The notes beneath the pieces were generated by a model. That model did no database searches. It saw only the letters and a list, made by a program, of their open reading frames with translations, and was not told the DNA's origin. A stretch of DNA of 64,000 nt from Seriola aureovittata (lineage: Eukaryota > Chordata > Actinopteri > Carangiformes > Carangidae), in assembly GCF_021018895.1 (NCBI RefSeq), contig NC_079382.1:13094501-13158500 (forward strand), in the 5' to 3' direction. The first letter of the stretch is position 1. Every line of letters begins with the position of its first letter. Positions 40,425-55,085 of this stretch are shown here, piece after piece. The position numbers and the translations under genes are program-made.

Positions 40425-43400
40425 AATCGCGCACAGTATCCTTTAAATGAACCCCGAATGGGGCCAGAAAGTAAAGCGGGCTTTCTGCAGTTGAAACCAA
40501 AAGTAGGTTAGATACATCAGCAGGAAAACATGTGGGATTTGACACTCTTGTACAAAAGGTCTTGGATCTCAGCATGCAGAGAGACGATAATCAGTTCATG
40601 AGAATTTCAGCAAACGGCAGCTTAGAGTTTTATTTAACCACTTGGAGCCTAATGTTCCTGATATTTCTGTCAAATCCTCCTTGAAGCAGTTTCAAAGTAA
40701 GATGAAACACACCGTTTTACAACATCACATAATGTTTAACTGAAGCTATATCATGCTTGTATGGAAGGAAATGGGACAGAAAACAAGAAATTGTGACCAT
40801 ACTGTGCATCATTACACACAGATTTCCCTGTGGTTTATCCTGACATATCCTTTGGTACCGTTTCTTTTTAAATGTTGTTACTGTCACTCAAATTTCAAAT
40901 TAAATTCAGTGGATTGGAAGATTATTTCTCTGCACAGCACGAGGGTATGATGCCAAAGGATCTGTGGCGTTGGAGGTTTATATGGGACCAATAAAGACAA
41001 AAAGTCATCATGCAGTGTGGATGTTTATACAGTATGTCACTGAAAATATCCCCTTTACTTACTCTGTGTATTGCAACATGTAGTAGCTGTTAAAACATGT
41101 CTCCAGTTGTCAGGTATTGCACTTCCATAAAGCAGCAAGAACCTGAAATCTAGTCCCTGGGTCAAACTGTAAAAACCATGGATGTTACAGTTCCCATAAT
41201 GCAACTTTCCTCTTCAGCCTCGTTTGTTTGGACTCCCACTGCCTGGTAAATGCTCACATCTTTCAATCTCCATGACCCCAAGTTGTAACTGTAATTTTCT
41301 CAAACTTTTCATTTTCAATTAATCATCTTAATGCAATACATTCCTGAATAATGAAATATCACATAACGTCCACTATAATACAAACTAAAGATAAGCACTA
41401 CTTTAAAGTGTCCCATTTTACATGATATATTAAAAGATGTGGTAAAAGGTTATTTTCTCAATTTTATCATGACACATTTTTTGAAAAATCTGTCACATCT
41501 TTAAAGCTCTGTTGCATCTTCATTCCATTTAAAAATGAAACATTTATTACGTTTGACTTGGTTATTACATTAAAGCGTTCTTACGTTACTAGTCAGTAAA
41601 CCTTTAAGAGTAGTATTCTCTAGACTCAGACAATTGATTACATTCTGTTTCCTCCATATCCACTTTTCAATCAAAACAAATCAGGCAGCCAGACAATCTC
41701 TTACCAGCCAACTTCAATCTATTATCCATTAGAAGCCTTTGAGAGTTAAACAAATAGAAACACGATAATTGAAAACATCTCTTTCCAGTGCACAGGCCTG
41801 GGACTGATCAAATTTAAACTGCTCATTGCAGGAGCTTCCAGTTTAGACAGCACACAGTAGCGATTAGCTAAGCTGTGGCTGAGGGTACAAAACATGCCCT
41901 ACAACATTGACCACTGAAGTGTGAAAGAGGAGGCCACTGAGATGTTTTCATGACATTATGAAGAGTGTAATTAAGTACTCCGATGTTAAAGCATTTGGAT
42001 ATTAAGCCAAAGTGACGCAGATATATGCTTTATTCCACAGGAAAAGAGGAGTAGAGGGAAAGACTAAGGGAGTTGTCAGACCATCTCTCCCCCTTCTGTG
42101 AATCTACATCTGCTGCAGTCTGAGAGACAGCTGTTCCTATGGGGAGAGGCAGCAGGCAGATAGAGCCCCTCTGCTCTCCCCCCACGCCTCTTTACACACT
42201 TTCTTCATCTATCCATCAACCATCAAACTCACTCGCATCCTTTCCTTGAACATTAGCCCGTTCCTCATTCTGATACCAACCCTCAACACTGGGTTCACCC
42301 ATGCACAGCCTTTGTTTCACCACCTCATTACTTCCCATTTACAATGCGAACACATTCCAACAAGAATGTCTTTTCTTTTATTAGACTCCAGAAATGGTGG
42401 TAATGTCTATAAGCATGAGATGTGCCGGAGCTTTCTGTTTAATGGCACACATGAAGACTGCGGAGGAGATATTTATGTTTTGGAAGCAACCACCAAGATT
42501 TTACATCAGGAACCGGATACTGAATATTAATAAATGTAAATAAACAGTGACAAAGCACACACTGCTGTCTGGGCAATGACACAGACAGGGCAGTGGGAAG
42601 CAAGGTCAGATGATCTCACTGGTGGTCAATGTGGCTTACATGCATCATTGAGCAGAGCCAAGTCAAACTGTGTTTCGGCGTTCAGCCATCTGGAGATGAC
42701 CACTAGCATATCGTGGCTGCATAAGATGTGAAGTGTCTTACCCTACAGCTCTGCTGCTGGGCATCATATTGAATGTAACATCTACTGAGATTCATTTCTG
42801 TCATGTTGAAAGCTGCATGCTCCCTGTTTATGTTGACAAATCCCTGACGCCCACGAGCAAATGCACTCTCACCACCATTTCTCCTTCTCCCCATATCTCT
42901 GGCTCCTGCATGGCACATAAGATAGCGACATAAAGAGGAGGATTCTCCACAGTCTTCATATGATTATGAGGTTAAACTGGTCAGGATGATATTCAGCCTC
43001 TCCGTGTCTGCACAAGGAAACTCTGTTCATAATTCTGTCTTTGTTAACAACCCTGTTCTGCCTCCAGCCCCGCACCCATCCTGGGAAGAGATCTAATCCT
43101 AAAGTGAACTCTGCATCACCTCTACCACGGTTAGAAGGAAGTGAGAAGAGCAAGGTTCACTCCACCAGGTATCGGATGCATATCTACGTAGAAGATTTTG
43201 CACAGAAACTAGACTTACACACACAGTTAGTAGTCTCTTTGGGACAACCGTCAAGAGTCCAGAGAGAAAGAGAGGATCATTCAGTAGTTACAGCCTGAGA
43301 AAATACAAATTAGAGTCAGTCAGAATCCAGGAGATACTGTTCAAACACTACCACATGAATAGAAAAGGTGCTGCGGAACAAGGAAAACTAGTAAAAGAAC

Positions 43401-45067
43401 AACGGCAGCGAGAGAGGCGATTCACACAATGCCAGCTGTGAATGGAGCGCGCTGCTCATGTTTGTTTTAGCTGAGGCTGTCAAAGAGGCAGAAGTGAAAG
43501 CAGCTCGCTGGAGATGGAAGCAGCAGCTACGTACCGTCTGCTCTCAAAGACAAACAGACAAGCAAGGATGCCATTCAGCGCAGGTGACCCAAAGAAGTGA
43601 TTTGCATATGTTTGCTGTGGCGTCAGAGTGAACGCCATACACGCCGCAAATATTCCATATATTTGAAGAGACAGCTAGTTAGGCGAAATGAACATGAGGC
43701 CTTCTACGTGTGCTGCACATGAGGCAGGTAATAAGCCGTGTATTTATGAGGTGCAGTGGTGTCAGTGACATCCGCATAACCTATTCATGAGAGCCATGAT
43801 GGAATCTCAGTTATCCTCCACTCCAATCTTACAGGTGACAAAAGAGGTATGCCGAGGTGAGGGGTGGGGAGAATGATAATGAAGATGAAAATAGAGAAAG
43901 GAAGCAGCAGAGGAAGGTAACAGAGACATGGTGGAAAGCGAAAGACAGGTAAATAGGGGTAGTGGAGGGAGTAACAAGGGAAGTGCTAAATAGTGGAGAC
44001 AGACGAGGAAAAGGACAAAGAACAAGCAATAAGATGAGAGAAATCGAGAGACGCACTGTTGGGAGACTGAGAGAAAGAAGGAAGCAGAAGATTGGAGGCA
44101 AGAGCGTGAGCAATTACTGAGAGGATGAGGAGAGTATTTCAATAAACCTGAACATGTCAATTCCGCCCGGCACATCCGCTACTTGTGCCCTGCGCTCTGA
44201 ATACCAATGATTCCGACGCGCCATAACTGGAATTCACAATCTATACAGACAGCAAGGGCAACAGCATTAAATATTCCTCCAGAGCACGGGGTGTGTGTGT
44301 GTGGGGCATGGAGACTAGCTATGCATGGCTTTGCGTAGAAATGAGGGGCAGTAGAGAAAAAGCGGGTGTCACACCTCGGAAGTTGTTGTTCTCTCTTTTG
44401 TTTCCTTTTTGATTCGCTGACAGAGAAGAGGGCAAGTAAAGAGGAAATGGGAAAAATGAAACTCAAAGACTTTTTTTTTTTTTTTTATACTGCTCCCCAG
44501 ATTTCTGCTTAAATCTATTCATCCCTTCAGTTTGTGACTTTAATTCCAACTCTAAGTGCTTTTATTTATCATTATTGATCGTTTCATTTCAGCCAGATTG
44601 CACTATAAATACCTGTTGATACCTGACCTGTTCACTGTTTCTTTACTGATGCTGCCTAAAAGTGGAGGCGAGGGACATGTTCTGGACCCCGGGTGGTTGT
44701 TCCTGTCTCCACCACGACGACAGATGGCATCCTACTCTGCCTGGGCATGACGTCAGGAAGACACAAGGAGGACCACAAAAACGCCAAGAACACAGAGACC
44801 TCCTAGTTGAGGCTTACCACAGGGTATGGCCAAAGGCAGCGGACATCTTGAGCTTTATGCTCCTATCATGATTCTCAAGGGCACAGAGCTCATCACATGA
44901 CAATGACTGTCCTTGGTTTCGGGGACAAAGTTTGGCACACACCCAAACACCAAAAACTACAATCCTCCAAGGGACCAATAGCATCCTAGTGGAGCTGAGT
45001 TCATAGCCTTCAAGTGTAATCAAGGATCAAAAGTAGAACAGGAACTGCTGAAGGTACTGTTTGCTTC

Positions 45068-45715
45068 TTAAAGAAATACTGTTTATCCATCTCATTTTAA
45101 AAAGGAGCATTCCACTTATTTAGCATTGCACTCTGGAGGTGTGCTGTGTAAATGTCCACATTGTTCAAGCCAGGTTCGCATCACTGCCTTCAATACCCAA
45201 GCCGAGAAAGCTCCCTTTAGAGCTACAGAACAGACTATGATATACAACTTGTCATACCTTTTCACAGCCTGAGTTGTACTCCATGTGACATTTAAACTGC
45301 TCATGGTGGAGTGCTTTTTTAGAAGTATGATTGGAAGCAGCGCTGACATCTTAGTAGCTTGTTCTTTAATAAAGACTAGTAACTGGATTCAGCAGTTTCA
45401 ATGGATTTCAATACTAACCCAGAGACATGGCAAAAAAATAAATGTGTGTCAAGACATATCAAAACACTCCTGCAGCAAAATCCATGTCTCCGCTGCTTCA
45501 CCAATAAATTGCTAAATACAACAAGCTTTTGCCAAGCTTTGGAGCCATGAGCAGGCGACACAGAAGTAGTGTGTTGTGTATGGGAGATCCTAAGGATAGA
45601 GATCAAGCACATGTTATTTTAGAAGATTTTTAGAACTGTTAAAACCTCCTTCAAGCCTACCTGTGGTCAGTATTTGATATTGAAAAGCTACATTTTCAGT
45701 GGACTATTCCTTTAA
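45068..45715. mobile_element. TTAA-bounded non-autonomous element, about 648 bp
   Basis: The left end reads TTAAAGAAATACTG and the right end, on the other strand, TTAAAGGAATAGTCC, giving short inverted ends that begin in TTAA. TTAA is the target site of piggyBac-type transposons. The interior (for example GGATTTCAATACTAACCCAG) resembles a repeat I know from teleosts. No transposase frame is visible. The class is inferred from the ends. Confidence 0.55.
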
Positions 45716-48690
45716 TATTAAATGGACTTCAGCTGCACTTTCATCTGTATAGCTGACTTTGGGATACATAATATTATATCTTCCACTGCTGAGCACTATT
45801 TGCCCCTCTATGCTTTCTAGCTCCATTTTGCACCCCCTCTCTTCTGTTACCTGGCCTCACCCTGAGGCCTATTATAAGTACATTAACGCTAATAATGGAT
45901 TATTGACCATAATGATTCAACCACTTTCAAGCCAACGTCAGCACCTGTCCTGCTGAGCAAGAAGGTTGGATGGAAAAAGTCCTCACAATTCCTCAGTGCA
46001 GACAGAGGAAAGGCTCGGAGCATTAGTTTGTGTCTGAATGATAAATGGCTGGTTAAGAGAAAGGACTGAGGACCTCTGTGGTCAGGTTTGAACGCACTCT
46101 CTGCAACCAAAGGCCACCATGCTTCCTAGGCTGTGATTAAAGTGAGCCATGTGAGGTTAAGAAGATAAGTGTGCCCCAGCCAGGAAGCCCCGCTAAGGAG
46201 AATTAGCCAGGTGGAGGTGATTAACAGGTAAGACATATTTTCCGTCTGCTGACTCTCTAGGAAAAGTTCACTTAGTCTGTGTTACTCTGTTACTCTGAGG
46301 AAGAGACAGACAGAAAGGGCAGACTGGACATCATATAGCCAGGATATAGCAGGTCAAAAGTGAGCCATGTTGTTTAGTTTCTTATCCGATAACAAAAAAG
46401 TCAAGTAGGACTGTATGTGATAGATAACACTGGGAATGTATTATAAACAGTGTGTACCGTCTACAGGAACAATATGGTAAACCCATCCGTATTGTTTCCC
46501 AAAATTGTGCAAGATACAGTTTGGTGTTTGGACCAATTCACAACCAGGGGGTCAGGGAGGGGTTACAAGATATGTGTAGCAAATAATAAAACTATTGCTT
46601 GCTCTTTGCTTTTTCATGGTAAATACTAATATTAATATAGTTTTACCTCCTCAGGTCTTTACAGGGCCACAAGCAAATGTGGCCAATGCAACACACACAA
46701 ATCATGAATTCATGCCACATTTCATATGAAACTTTCCAAGGTTGAGAGGTCCCAATCCCTAAGACCAATTTGAAAAAAAACCTGGGTGATGAGAGTGGAG
46801 AGGTAATGGTCTCTCCTCTCTCTCAACAGCTATCATCAAGGTACACTTACAATGCCCTTCTATGCTCAGTCCAAACTGTTTTTACACAGGGCAGCTTAAA
46901 AGGTTATCAATGTGTGCAGCAGAGTGAAGCTCAAAGAAAGGATGAGTGCTGAAAACATCTATGAAAGACCAACTAAAAAACAAAAAAACCCCCCCCCAAA
47001 AAAAAACCCATAAAAGCTGCCTGTTGTCTGATGAGGAATGGACCAGAAAAATTAAACTGTCCTGGCCTATTTTCACACTGGTTCAAAAACACAATGACTG
47101 GACAGGAAATTGACAATGTAACAACATATTTTGGTGCATATTTTGGGCAATTTGTCATTTTCTGAGAGCATGCCTTGTCCCTATGAATTGCACTCCTCTT
47201 GATACAAAAAGCACTGAATTGAACTGACAAGAATGAATTTTGCTTGACCAAGCTGGAAAATGAAAGGCAAGAAATGTTTTCATCTGAGAGAGAGTGTGTG
47301 ACAACTGAAACAAGCATTTTCTTTTTCATTCAGACAGGAAAGGAACATAATGGTACAATTACGTGAATTATATGCAAACCTGAATTCTTCCGCAACATGC
47401 ATGCATTTCCACCCATTTCCATGTGTGAAGTACGGAAAGTGGTGGCAGGGTTAACAATAGCGTAGTGACTGAGGGAGGGGTGACCAGATGACCTTGGAAC
47501 AATGACACGTCCTGAACACTCCCTAAATACAGATTCAGAGTTGACTGAAACTTTCCATGATGAATTTAATTTTAGTATTTGACTGAACATATTTTAATAG
47601 TATCAGATCGCAATCATGCAAACTGTAGTATCTGAGATCTGTGTTGATATTGTAGGAACATAGAGAATATCTGATCTTTTCCCTGCTCCTTTTTTTCTAC
47701 TGCTATTAGAAAACAAGGATTCATTTCGTATTGAGGTTTGGCCACTGACAGAATCCTGGCTGCAGCTGAGCCGAATCCTCGCACCATGTCTGCTTTAGTC
47801 AGCATTGCCTCCAGAGCACGTCTCCCAGTCACGCACCAACAACCCCTGACTGAAACGACTGGTAAATAAATAGGCGCAGCTCGTTGTCTTGTCTGCCCCT
47901 GCTAAACATGGAAATGCACAAACCCCTGATTGCACAAGAGGGAGAAAATAGTAGGAGGGCAAATTAAAAAGACTTGGCAGTCAGTTTCTGCCAAACCAGC
48001 GGTAGAATGTTTTTGCTTGCCTGGACACATTCCTCAGGCGTCCCACCCTATTATTATTAGAAGTGTGTGCGTATGTATGTGTATGTGTGTGTGGTACAAG
48101 GCATTCTGAGTATGTTGAGGAACAGCGTCTCTTTGCCATGATAACCCACCGTGCTTAAGTTGTGTCCTTCAGCTGTCATGCTTGACTTGGTATATTAGAA
48201 AATACATCATTAGACATGTGGTGATGATTTTGAGAAGAGCTGTAGTTCCACAAAATTGTAAAATGATTAGAACTTGGCTGTCCAAACTCTTGCCTTGGGA
48301 AGACTGTTCCAGAGGAATAAAGATGAATTGGTACCAGAACAAAACCTCTCAGATGACAAATCATTGAGGGTTACTTGCAGGGTTTCACAGCCATTAGCCC
48401 AGAGCCACAAAGTGCTGAGTCCCTACATTAATATCATTTATAAAAGGGATTTGGAGAATCAAAGTGAATAAATCTTAAATGACTGATTTCACAAATAAAT
48501 AATTCAATCCGAGTAAATTCTTATTTAATCTAAGTAAAACAAATTCTGTTTAGTGATTTGATTTAGAATTTGGGTTTTCATATGCCCAGTTGCTGTATTT
48601 TGTTATTCTGTTTTATTGTAGCAGTTCTAATATTATTGATGTTATACACACACACACACACTTACTTCTACTTTAGAAAACAGTTTTACA

Positions 48691-49085
48691 TTAAAGGAAT
48701 AGGGAAATTTGCTTTTTTTTTTTTACAGAGTTAGATTAGAAGATCAATGCCTCTCTCATATCTGTCTGTTCTGTCCAGAGTTTAAAAGAAAAAAAAAAAA
48801 AAAAAAAAAAAAAAACCCAGCCTACCAACACCACTAAAGCTTACTAATTAACACTTTATATCTTCTTTGTTTAATCTGTCCAAAAAAAATAAAGTGTAAA
48901 AATGATGACAGATTAATTTTTCTTGCCCTCAGACACAGCGAGACTCCCTGCTGCCAGTCTTTATGCTAAGATAACTTGCTGCTGGCTGGAGGTCAATATA
49001 ATTCACAATCATGAGTGGTATAAATCTTCAACTCTGCGATAAAGCATATAAGTGATTTCCCAACATGCCGAACTATTCTTGACTT
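48691..49085. mobile_element. teleost long-TIR repeat (TTAAAGGAATAG family), interrupted by poly(A)
   Basis: The left end TTAAAGGAATAGGGAAAT leads to GAGTTAGATTAGAAGATCAA. The right part on the opposite strand gives GAATAGTTCGGCATGTTGGG, then GAGTTGAAGATTTATACCAC and CTTAGCATAAAGACTGG. The halves are diverged inverted copies, as in a very common teleost element with long inverted repeats. Between them, 48789-48815 is an uninterrupted A run where the family normally has unique sequence. The right boundary is approximate because its final TTAA is mutated. Confidence 0.75.
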
Positions 49086-52000
49086 GAAATATCGATAAAA
49101 AGCACTAAATCTTGAGTTATGACACTTTACTGCTTCAAGTGAGAGTACAACAGCAAGCATGTGCTCAACTGAGGCCGGACTCGTGTTTACCACATTAAAC
49201 CGTATCTATGCACAATAGGCTACAGTCAGAAATCAGTTTCAACCCCTCGGAGCTGCATTTCTCTAATTCTAGCTAATATTGACTGGGCTCCAGGTATTTG
49301 AATCTATTTGAATAGTAGCACTGTGACCTTGGCTTCAAATGAAGCACATTATTCTGGAGAGAAAATTAGAAAGAGTGAATGTGTATGCAGGGTGTGAACA
49401 CAGCCAAACACACACACCCCATGTAAAGACACCTCCCACCTCCTGCACTGCATCCCCAGCAGAGACAGAGACCACACAGCTCGCTGTGCCATCATTCCTC
49501 TGCCTCCGCTGTGTATTTACCACGCAGAGACAAATGGTCTCCTGGCACTGTAGCACTTTAATGAGCCCTGGGGGGTCTGAAGGAAGCACATCTATCAACA
49601 GTTTTATTTCAATTCACCGCTACCTCCCACAAAGACATGTGGGTATAAAAAAATATAGCAAGAAATACACAAAGAATGGATAATCATTGTCAATATTGTA
49701 AAGGAACAAGCTCTGGAATACCAAGCCTGTTTGATTGGAAGCGGGAAATCACACCTCTATTAGAGCTTCCACTACTGATTCACACACATTTTACATAGAG
49801 GGGGAGTCTACAGTATGCAAGGTCTTCACCATTCTTATCTGATATAAATTCCAGGTTAGTAAAACAGGTTTGGTTTTGAATTAAGGCTCTGCTATTTTTC
49901 ACAAGTCAATCAAAACCAACTGTTTGCATTGGGAAAGTGGTCACAGACTTTTGAACCAAACTATGTCACGCCAACGTCATTTTCAGCAGCACGAGCTGTG
50001 GTAGTAAGCAATTGGCATCTCTTCAACGCAATTTGTGTGATAGTTTTGCTATTGACATATTTCTGGCTCTGGCACAGAAAGATGACATCCTTAAAGCTGT
50101 GATCGGCTTGGTTGGTTTTACAATCTGAACAAATTGAGACCTATTCGAGTGACTGAAAAAAAAATCTGGTATATCAGGTCAGAAAATCAATCTGCCACAG
50201 GGTATCTATTTGCTTGGACAGATCGCTGCAGGTCTGATGAATAAGTGGTTGTTGCTAGATAAAATAAATAAATAAATATTTTTTAAAAAACAACTAAAAT
50301 AAAAAACACCAAACAGGGCTGAAAATGGATTTGTTCTGCTTTTAAAATGTCACAAAATAATGAAAATTACAATAATTAAATCTGAAAAAAGCAGCAAATC
50401 CTCACAGTTGAGCTTGAACCAGCAAATGTTTGGCATTTTTGCCTTATAAATTACCATCATTGCAATGGTAGAAACCTCTGACGAAGGTCGAAAGCAAGAG
50501 CAATGTGCAGGATATTCTTCTTTACAAGACAATAATGATGTTTTCCAACGCACCTGCGACCTTCTCATCGAGATGCCTTATGAATTACAAAAGACTGATC
50601 AATTAACTGACTGACTATGTGTCAGCAATTCCAACAGGATAATGGTTTACATACAACATGATACCTACTGTGAGTGTATCTGTGTATCCTGCCTGATGCC
50701 TTGGTTAAAGATTCTGTCCAGAGTTGACAGATGAGGCCACAGCTGCCCATTAAGGAGCCACTTACTGTAACTTCCCCTCTGACTAATCCATCCCATCAGC
50801 CATCATACCTACATTTAGACCAGTGGCTGACATCCAAATGCGCATGAAAACACACACACACACACACAGAGCCATGCAAACACAACTCATCAGATCAATT
50901 AATTAGTCTTTGACCATTCATTTATCCCCCCGTTATTCAGCCATCATTTCCTGCCTTGTAGTATAAGCACATCTGTAACTCCTGTGATGTGTGTGTCTGA
51001 CCTCAGTCTCGGGCACAGCCATTTCATTAGCCGGATCAATTAGCCTAAACATTTGTTCTAGTTTGCCACTGGGGGGAAATACCTGACACAAATTGAGAGA
51101 AAAGACAACTCCGGGCGGCTGAAATCTCCTCAATGTGTGTTGACAGCTCCAACCTGAACATATGGCTTCTTTTTCTCTTTGAGCATAATGTTGTTAGTTT
51201 AAACTGAAAGACTGGCAGACTGTGCATGGCAATACAATAAGATTATGTATGAAGTAATTACGATCCCAGAGGCACGGGTTTATCTTCATTCAGATTACCT
51301 GTCCTGCGTGATTTCTCACAGTGGGAGGTTTGGCTCAAAGATGGCCACCACTTCACCTCTATTATCTAATCAAGCTAATCAATTCAGCATCAGGGATCTG
51401 TGTGTCTCTGTGTAAACCAATTTTGACTTAATTTATTTCAGTTCTAATGTAACTGTCACTGGTATACAGTTTCAAAGGCCAAATCAAAGTTTGGAGTGCA
51501 GCAGTTTCTGTGGAGCTGCTGTTAACCCTCCTTTCGTTTGGTTATGATTTATCACACCACAAAAAAAAAAAAACGTTACTTTACTTATGTCTTGAAACTG
51601 AATTATTCACAGAAAGTATTTTTGAACATGCCCCAGTTACTCTGTAGTCAATTCTGACTAAACAGGATGTCAGGTTGTTATATAATTGCTCTCTTCTTGG
51701 TGACCGGCTTGAACTACATTCTGTAGGTGTGTAGGCATGAGAATAATACTATTCTTATATGCTTGACTTGGGTTCACCGATTTATTACTGGACTTACCTC
51801 ATGCTAACCATGAAATTGGTGTGATCTGTGTGATCCTCATTATTGTGTGGACATTTTTGGTGCAAAGTCATACTTATACACCACTGCCGATGACTTGAAT
51901 TTTTCCAAGGTGATGCACTTTGGTTGTTCAGGAATTGTAGACATTAATTCTTATATTAGAATTCTTTTTTATGTACTCCTAACAAAATTAATTTCTGGTA

Positions 52001-55000
52001 AGCACAACAGTGTTTTTGAAAGATGATTTATGAGTACGGTGGGTAGAATAAGAATCACTTATTTGTTATTTCTGTTGGTGATAGCAAAAAATGATGAAGC
52101 AGAGAATATTGGTTTGGATAATGGATCTGACTGATCCAAGAAAATGACTTGACTGCAAAAGATCAAAGTCATTACAAAGGCTCCATGCCTCCACCTCTCA
52201 GCCAGTCTGGCGAGTGCTGCGGTATAAGTTTACCGTTTACAACAGTCCTCCCACGCAAATATGTCAACCAAGTATCTGTGTATTCTCACTACTCACCACA
52301 TAGTTGTTAATGAACTGACTTTGGCAACAGTTTCCTGGCGCAGCCGGCTGAGCTTCAGCCAAACAGCCTTTGGAGAGTGTTATTGCTGACCGCCAGCTGG
52401 ATTAGAGGGTTAACCAATTAGCAGTAAGAGGATGGGTCAGAGTACTGAGTCAATCCCAATCTGTGGCAGAGCCTGCTAAGAAGCTGCTAATCCACCATCA
52501 GGTCACATCCGCTAACACTACAGGGGCAGCAGAGGTCATAGAAACAGAGAAAAGGCAGAGGGGTCAATCAGGAGGCATATTCTTGATTGGAAATTTAAAA
52601 TATTGGAATCTGAATATCACTTTATATACAAAAAAATAACAATGAGAGGGATTGGGTTTGCAAATTAACTGTACTGTAATAGACAGCAAGAAAATGAAGA
52701 ATAACCACCATACAAATTAATAATAGCTCGTTTTTCTTTACCTAGCCACATTTTATAGAAATGAACATCCCCAGGCAAAGTGAAGAATAAATTAGATACA
52801 TAACTTACATACATCACATATTAAACACTCATTAAACAACTGGATTTTCATTTCATTTTTCATTTCAAAGTTCTGTGTCTCCTTTTGTGGTGGAAGACAT
52901 TATGTACAGAACAAATGAAAGAGACCTGAGAAATGTCACACAACAGATGAATACTAAAAAACAACAAAGCTATCAACATTTATTTTCTTCTCCACTGGCA
53001 ACTGAGTCATTATCACACTTCAAAGACAAAGCATTTATGACCAAAGGTTTCATGCACATGCATCATTACATGGTACAGAGAAGAGGTGTATAGATGAAAA
53101 TACATATGCTCCCCCCCGTGCACAACAAATTCCATGTGCAAAGACAAAGGCACTGGTGTTGTTAATCACAACAGGTATTAGTGAAAGCCATGTCACAGTT
53201 TTCTTACATCTCCTATTCAGTTTCTTTTTCCTCAACAAAAAATGTTGCTAGCTGCAGTAACACATGTCTGGCAAATTAGAATATGCAGTAGCTCATTACA
53301 GTTTACTGCTGCTGCCGCCACAGTACGGCTTTGATGAGGAAACACACAGCTTGTTTTCTGTGTATTAGCAGAACAACTGTAGTGTGTCAATGCCTGCTTT
53401 AGCTTTAATTTTGAGGAAATCTCATCCAGTCTGACAGGATGTTAACAGCAGGATGCAAAACTAATGTGATGACTGCTTGAGCTCGTTCTGTCTACAATAT
53501 ATAAGCTTCTTCGATCTATTTAAGCTTGGCTCATCTGTGGAAAAGATCATTTTGGTTATTCTTGCCTGCAAATGTGAACAGAGAGACGTCAACCCCCCCC
53601 CCCCTCCTCATATTGGGAAAAGGCTGAATCTCCATGGAGACCATGACAATGTCACCTCCAGGTTCAGGAAATCCACCTTTATCTGATCAGTGCACCAGTT
53701 GATTACCCCCCGACTGGAGATATTGAACATCTGAGCTACAGTATCTCAGAAATGCACATCTATTTGAACTTACATACTGGTAAGTATAGTATAGTATAGA
53801 TGTCACACTAGCCTGTCAGCCTCCCATAGCTTCACTAATTGTCCACAGCTTGCCCTCTGTTTTCTGCGGGGCCTGTTAACCTAATAATTCCAGGCACTGC
53901 TTTTAGCTTTTCAAGGGGAAGTGTTGTTAGGAAACAGTCAAGATGACCATTTTTGGTTGTAAGGCTTTTAGCCCAACACAGGCAGCCATGTGGAAGGTGC
54001 ACAGACACTCCAGGACTTGGAGGACACACAATTCTCCTTGCATGCATGTATGCACAAACTGGCGCACATACTAACACTTTCTGCACTGGACGTTGCCTCC
54101 CTTTCCCAGTTCAGACCTGCAGGAAGGTGTTTGCATGAATTAATTATGATGTGTGAATATTGAATATTGGTTTCCTACTATATTTATTGGTTACACACTG
54201 AGCAAGGCTCTCCATATTCCCAGAGATCTTTCCATTAGTCAAAGCTTTTAGTAAGGCTTTCTATTTGTAAAGAACATTATTTTCACACAGCCATATTTCC
54301 AGACATGGCAAGCTTATCTTTATTATAACCTTTTCAAAATGTAATGAAAATGAAATAAACATTGTTTGAAAAACTTTGTCTCTTATCTTTTAATTCATGC
54401 TTCCCCACTATCTTTAGATTTGTCTTTTTTCAATCCTGCTCCTTCGCCAGCTGACTGAGGCACAGAACTCATCTGAGGAGAGAAATATAAATTCTAGGCT
54501 TATCAGTCAAATGGGAAGTAAGTCAGAAGGGTTTCACCTCAGACAGGGCATACAGAAAGGGAGATAAGGTACAAACTGAATTGAAAATGTATTATCTGAA
54601 TAAAAGAAAAAATTCTCAGGTGTGTGAAAGAGTAAAGGGAGCAGGAGATCTAATTTTTATGAGATATGATCAACGATGAATTAAATCATGTTTCATCAGA
54701 ACTGGTGAAAATACTCCCAAAGAGAACATCAGAATGAAGTTTGTTTTACGGTTTGACCAGCTATATGTTACAGGCGTGTATTTGAGGACTGAAGTGCATA
54801 AAAAACAACTCCAAAGCATTAACCCACATGCTTATTCAAAATAGGTTTAGCATGGGCTAAAGATCCCACAGGGGATATGCACAACTTAGATATGGGACGA
54901 CTCTCTCCAACACAGCAGCAAAGCTACTGACAGTTCTATAAATCCTGTTTCTATCTCCATTGCACTAAATGTGCCATCCAAATGCCTAAGCCCCTGGTGC

Positions 55001-55031
55001 TAATGGTACGCACTCAGCTGTCAGATTAAGG

Positions 55032-55085
55032 CTCATTTACTCCCAGCAGGGTCTTCAATTACCAATGATTAAAACCCCCTTTGGT
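55032..55085 (+). repeat. 54-bp duplicated block, copy 2
   Basis: This is the partner of 334-387. All three differences are C here where copy 1 has T. Similarity weakens quickly on both sides, with only scattered matches to the left (TGTCA-ATT). Confidence 0.9.

Larger units (their letters stand above)
37211..48690. other. upstream intergenic DNA, no gene seen
   Basis: No recognisable exon or RNA gene. It holds the TTAA-bounded element at 45.1 kb, a CA tract at 40.4 kb, a pyrimidine tract at 39.6 kb and a possible POU octamer (ATTTGCATA) at 43600-43608. Confidence 0.6.

Noticed and set aside
41090..41480. Stretch with CCCATAATGCAACTT reminiscent of a fish repeat
   Set aside because: Only one short motif is familiar. 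No ends or inverted repeats could be defined.
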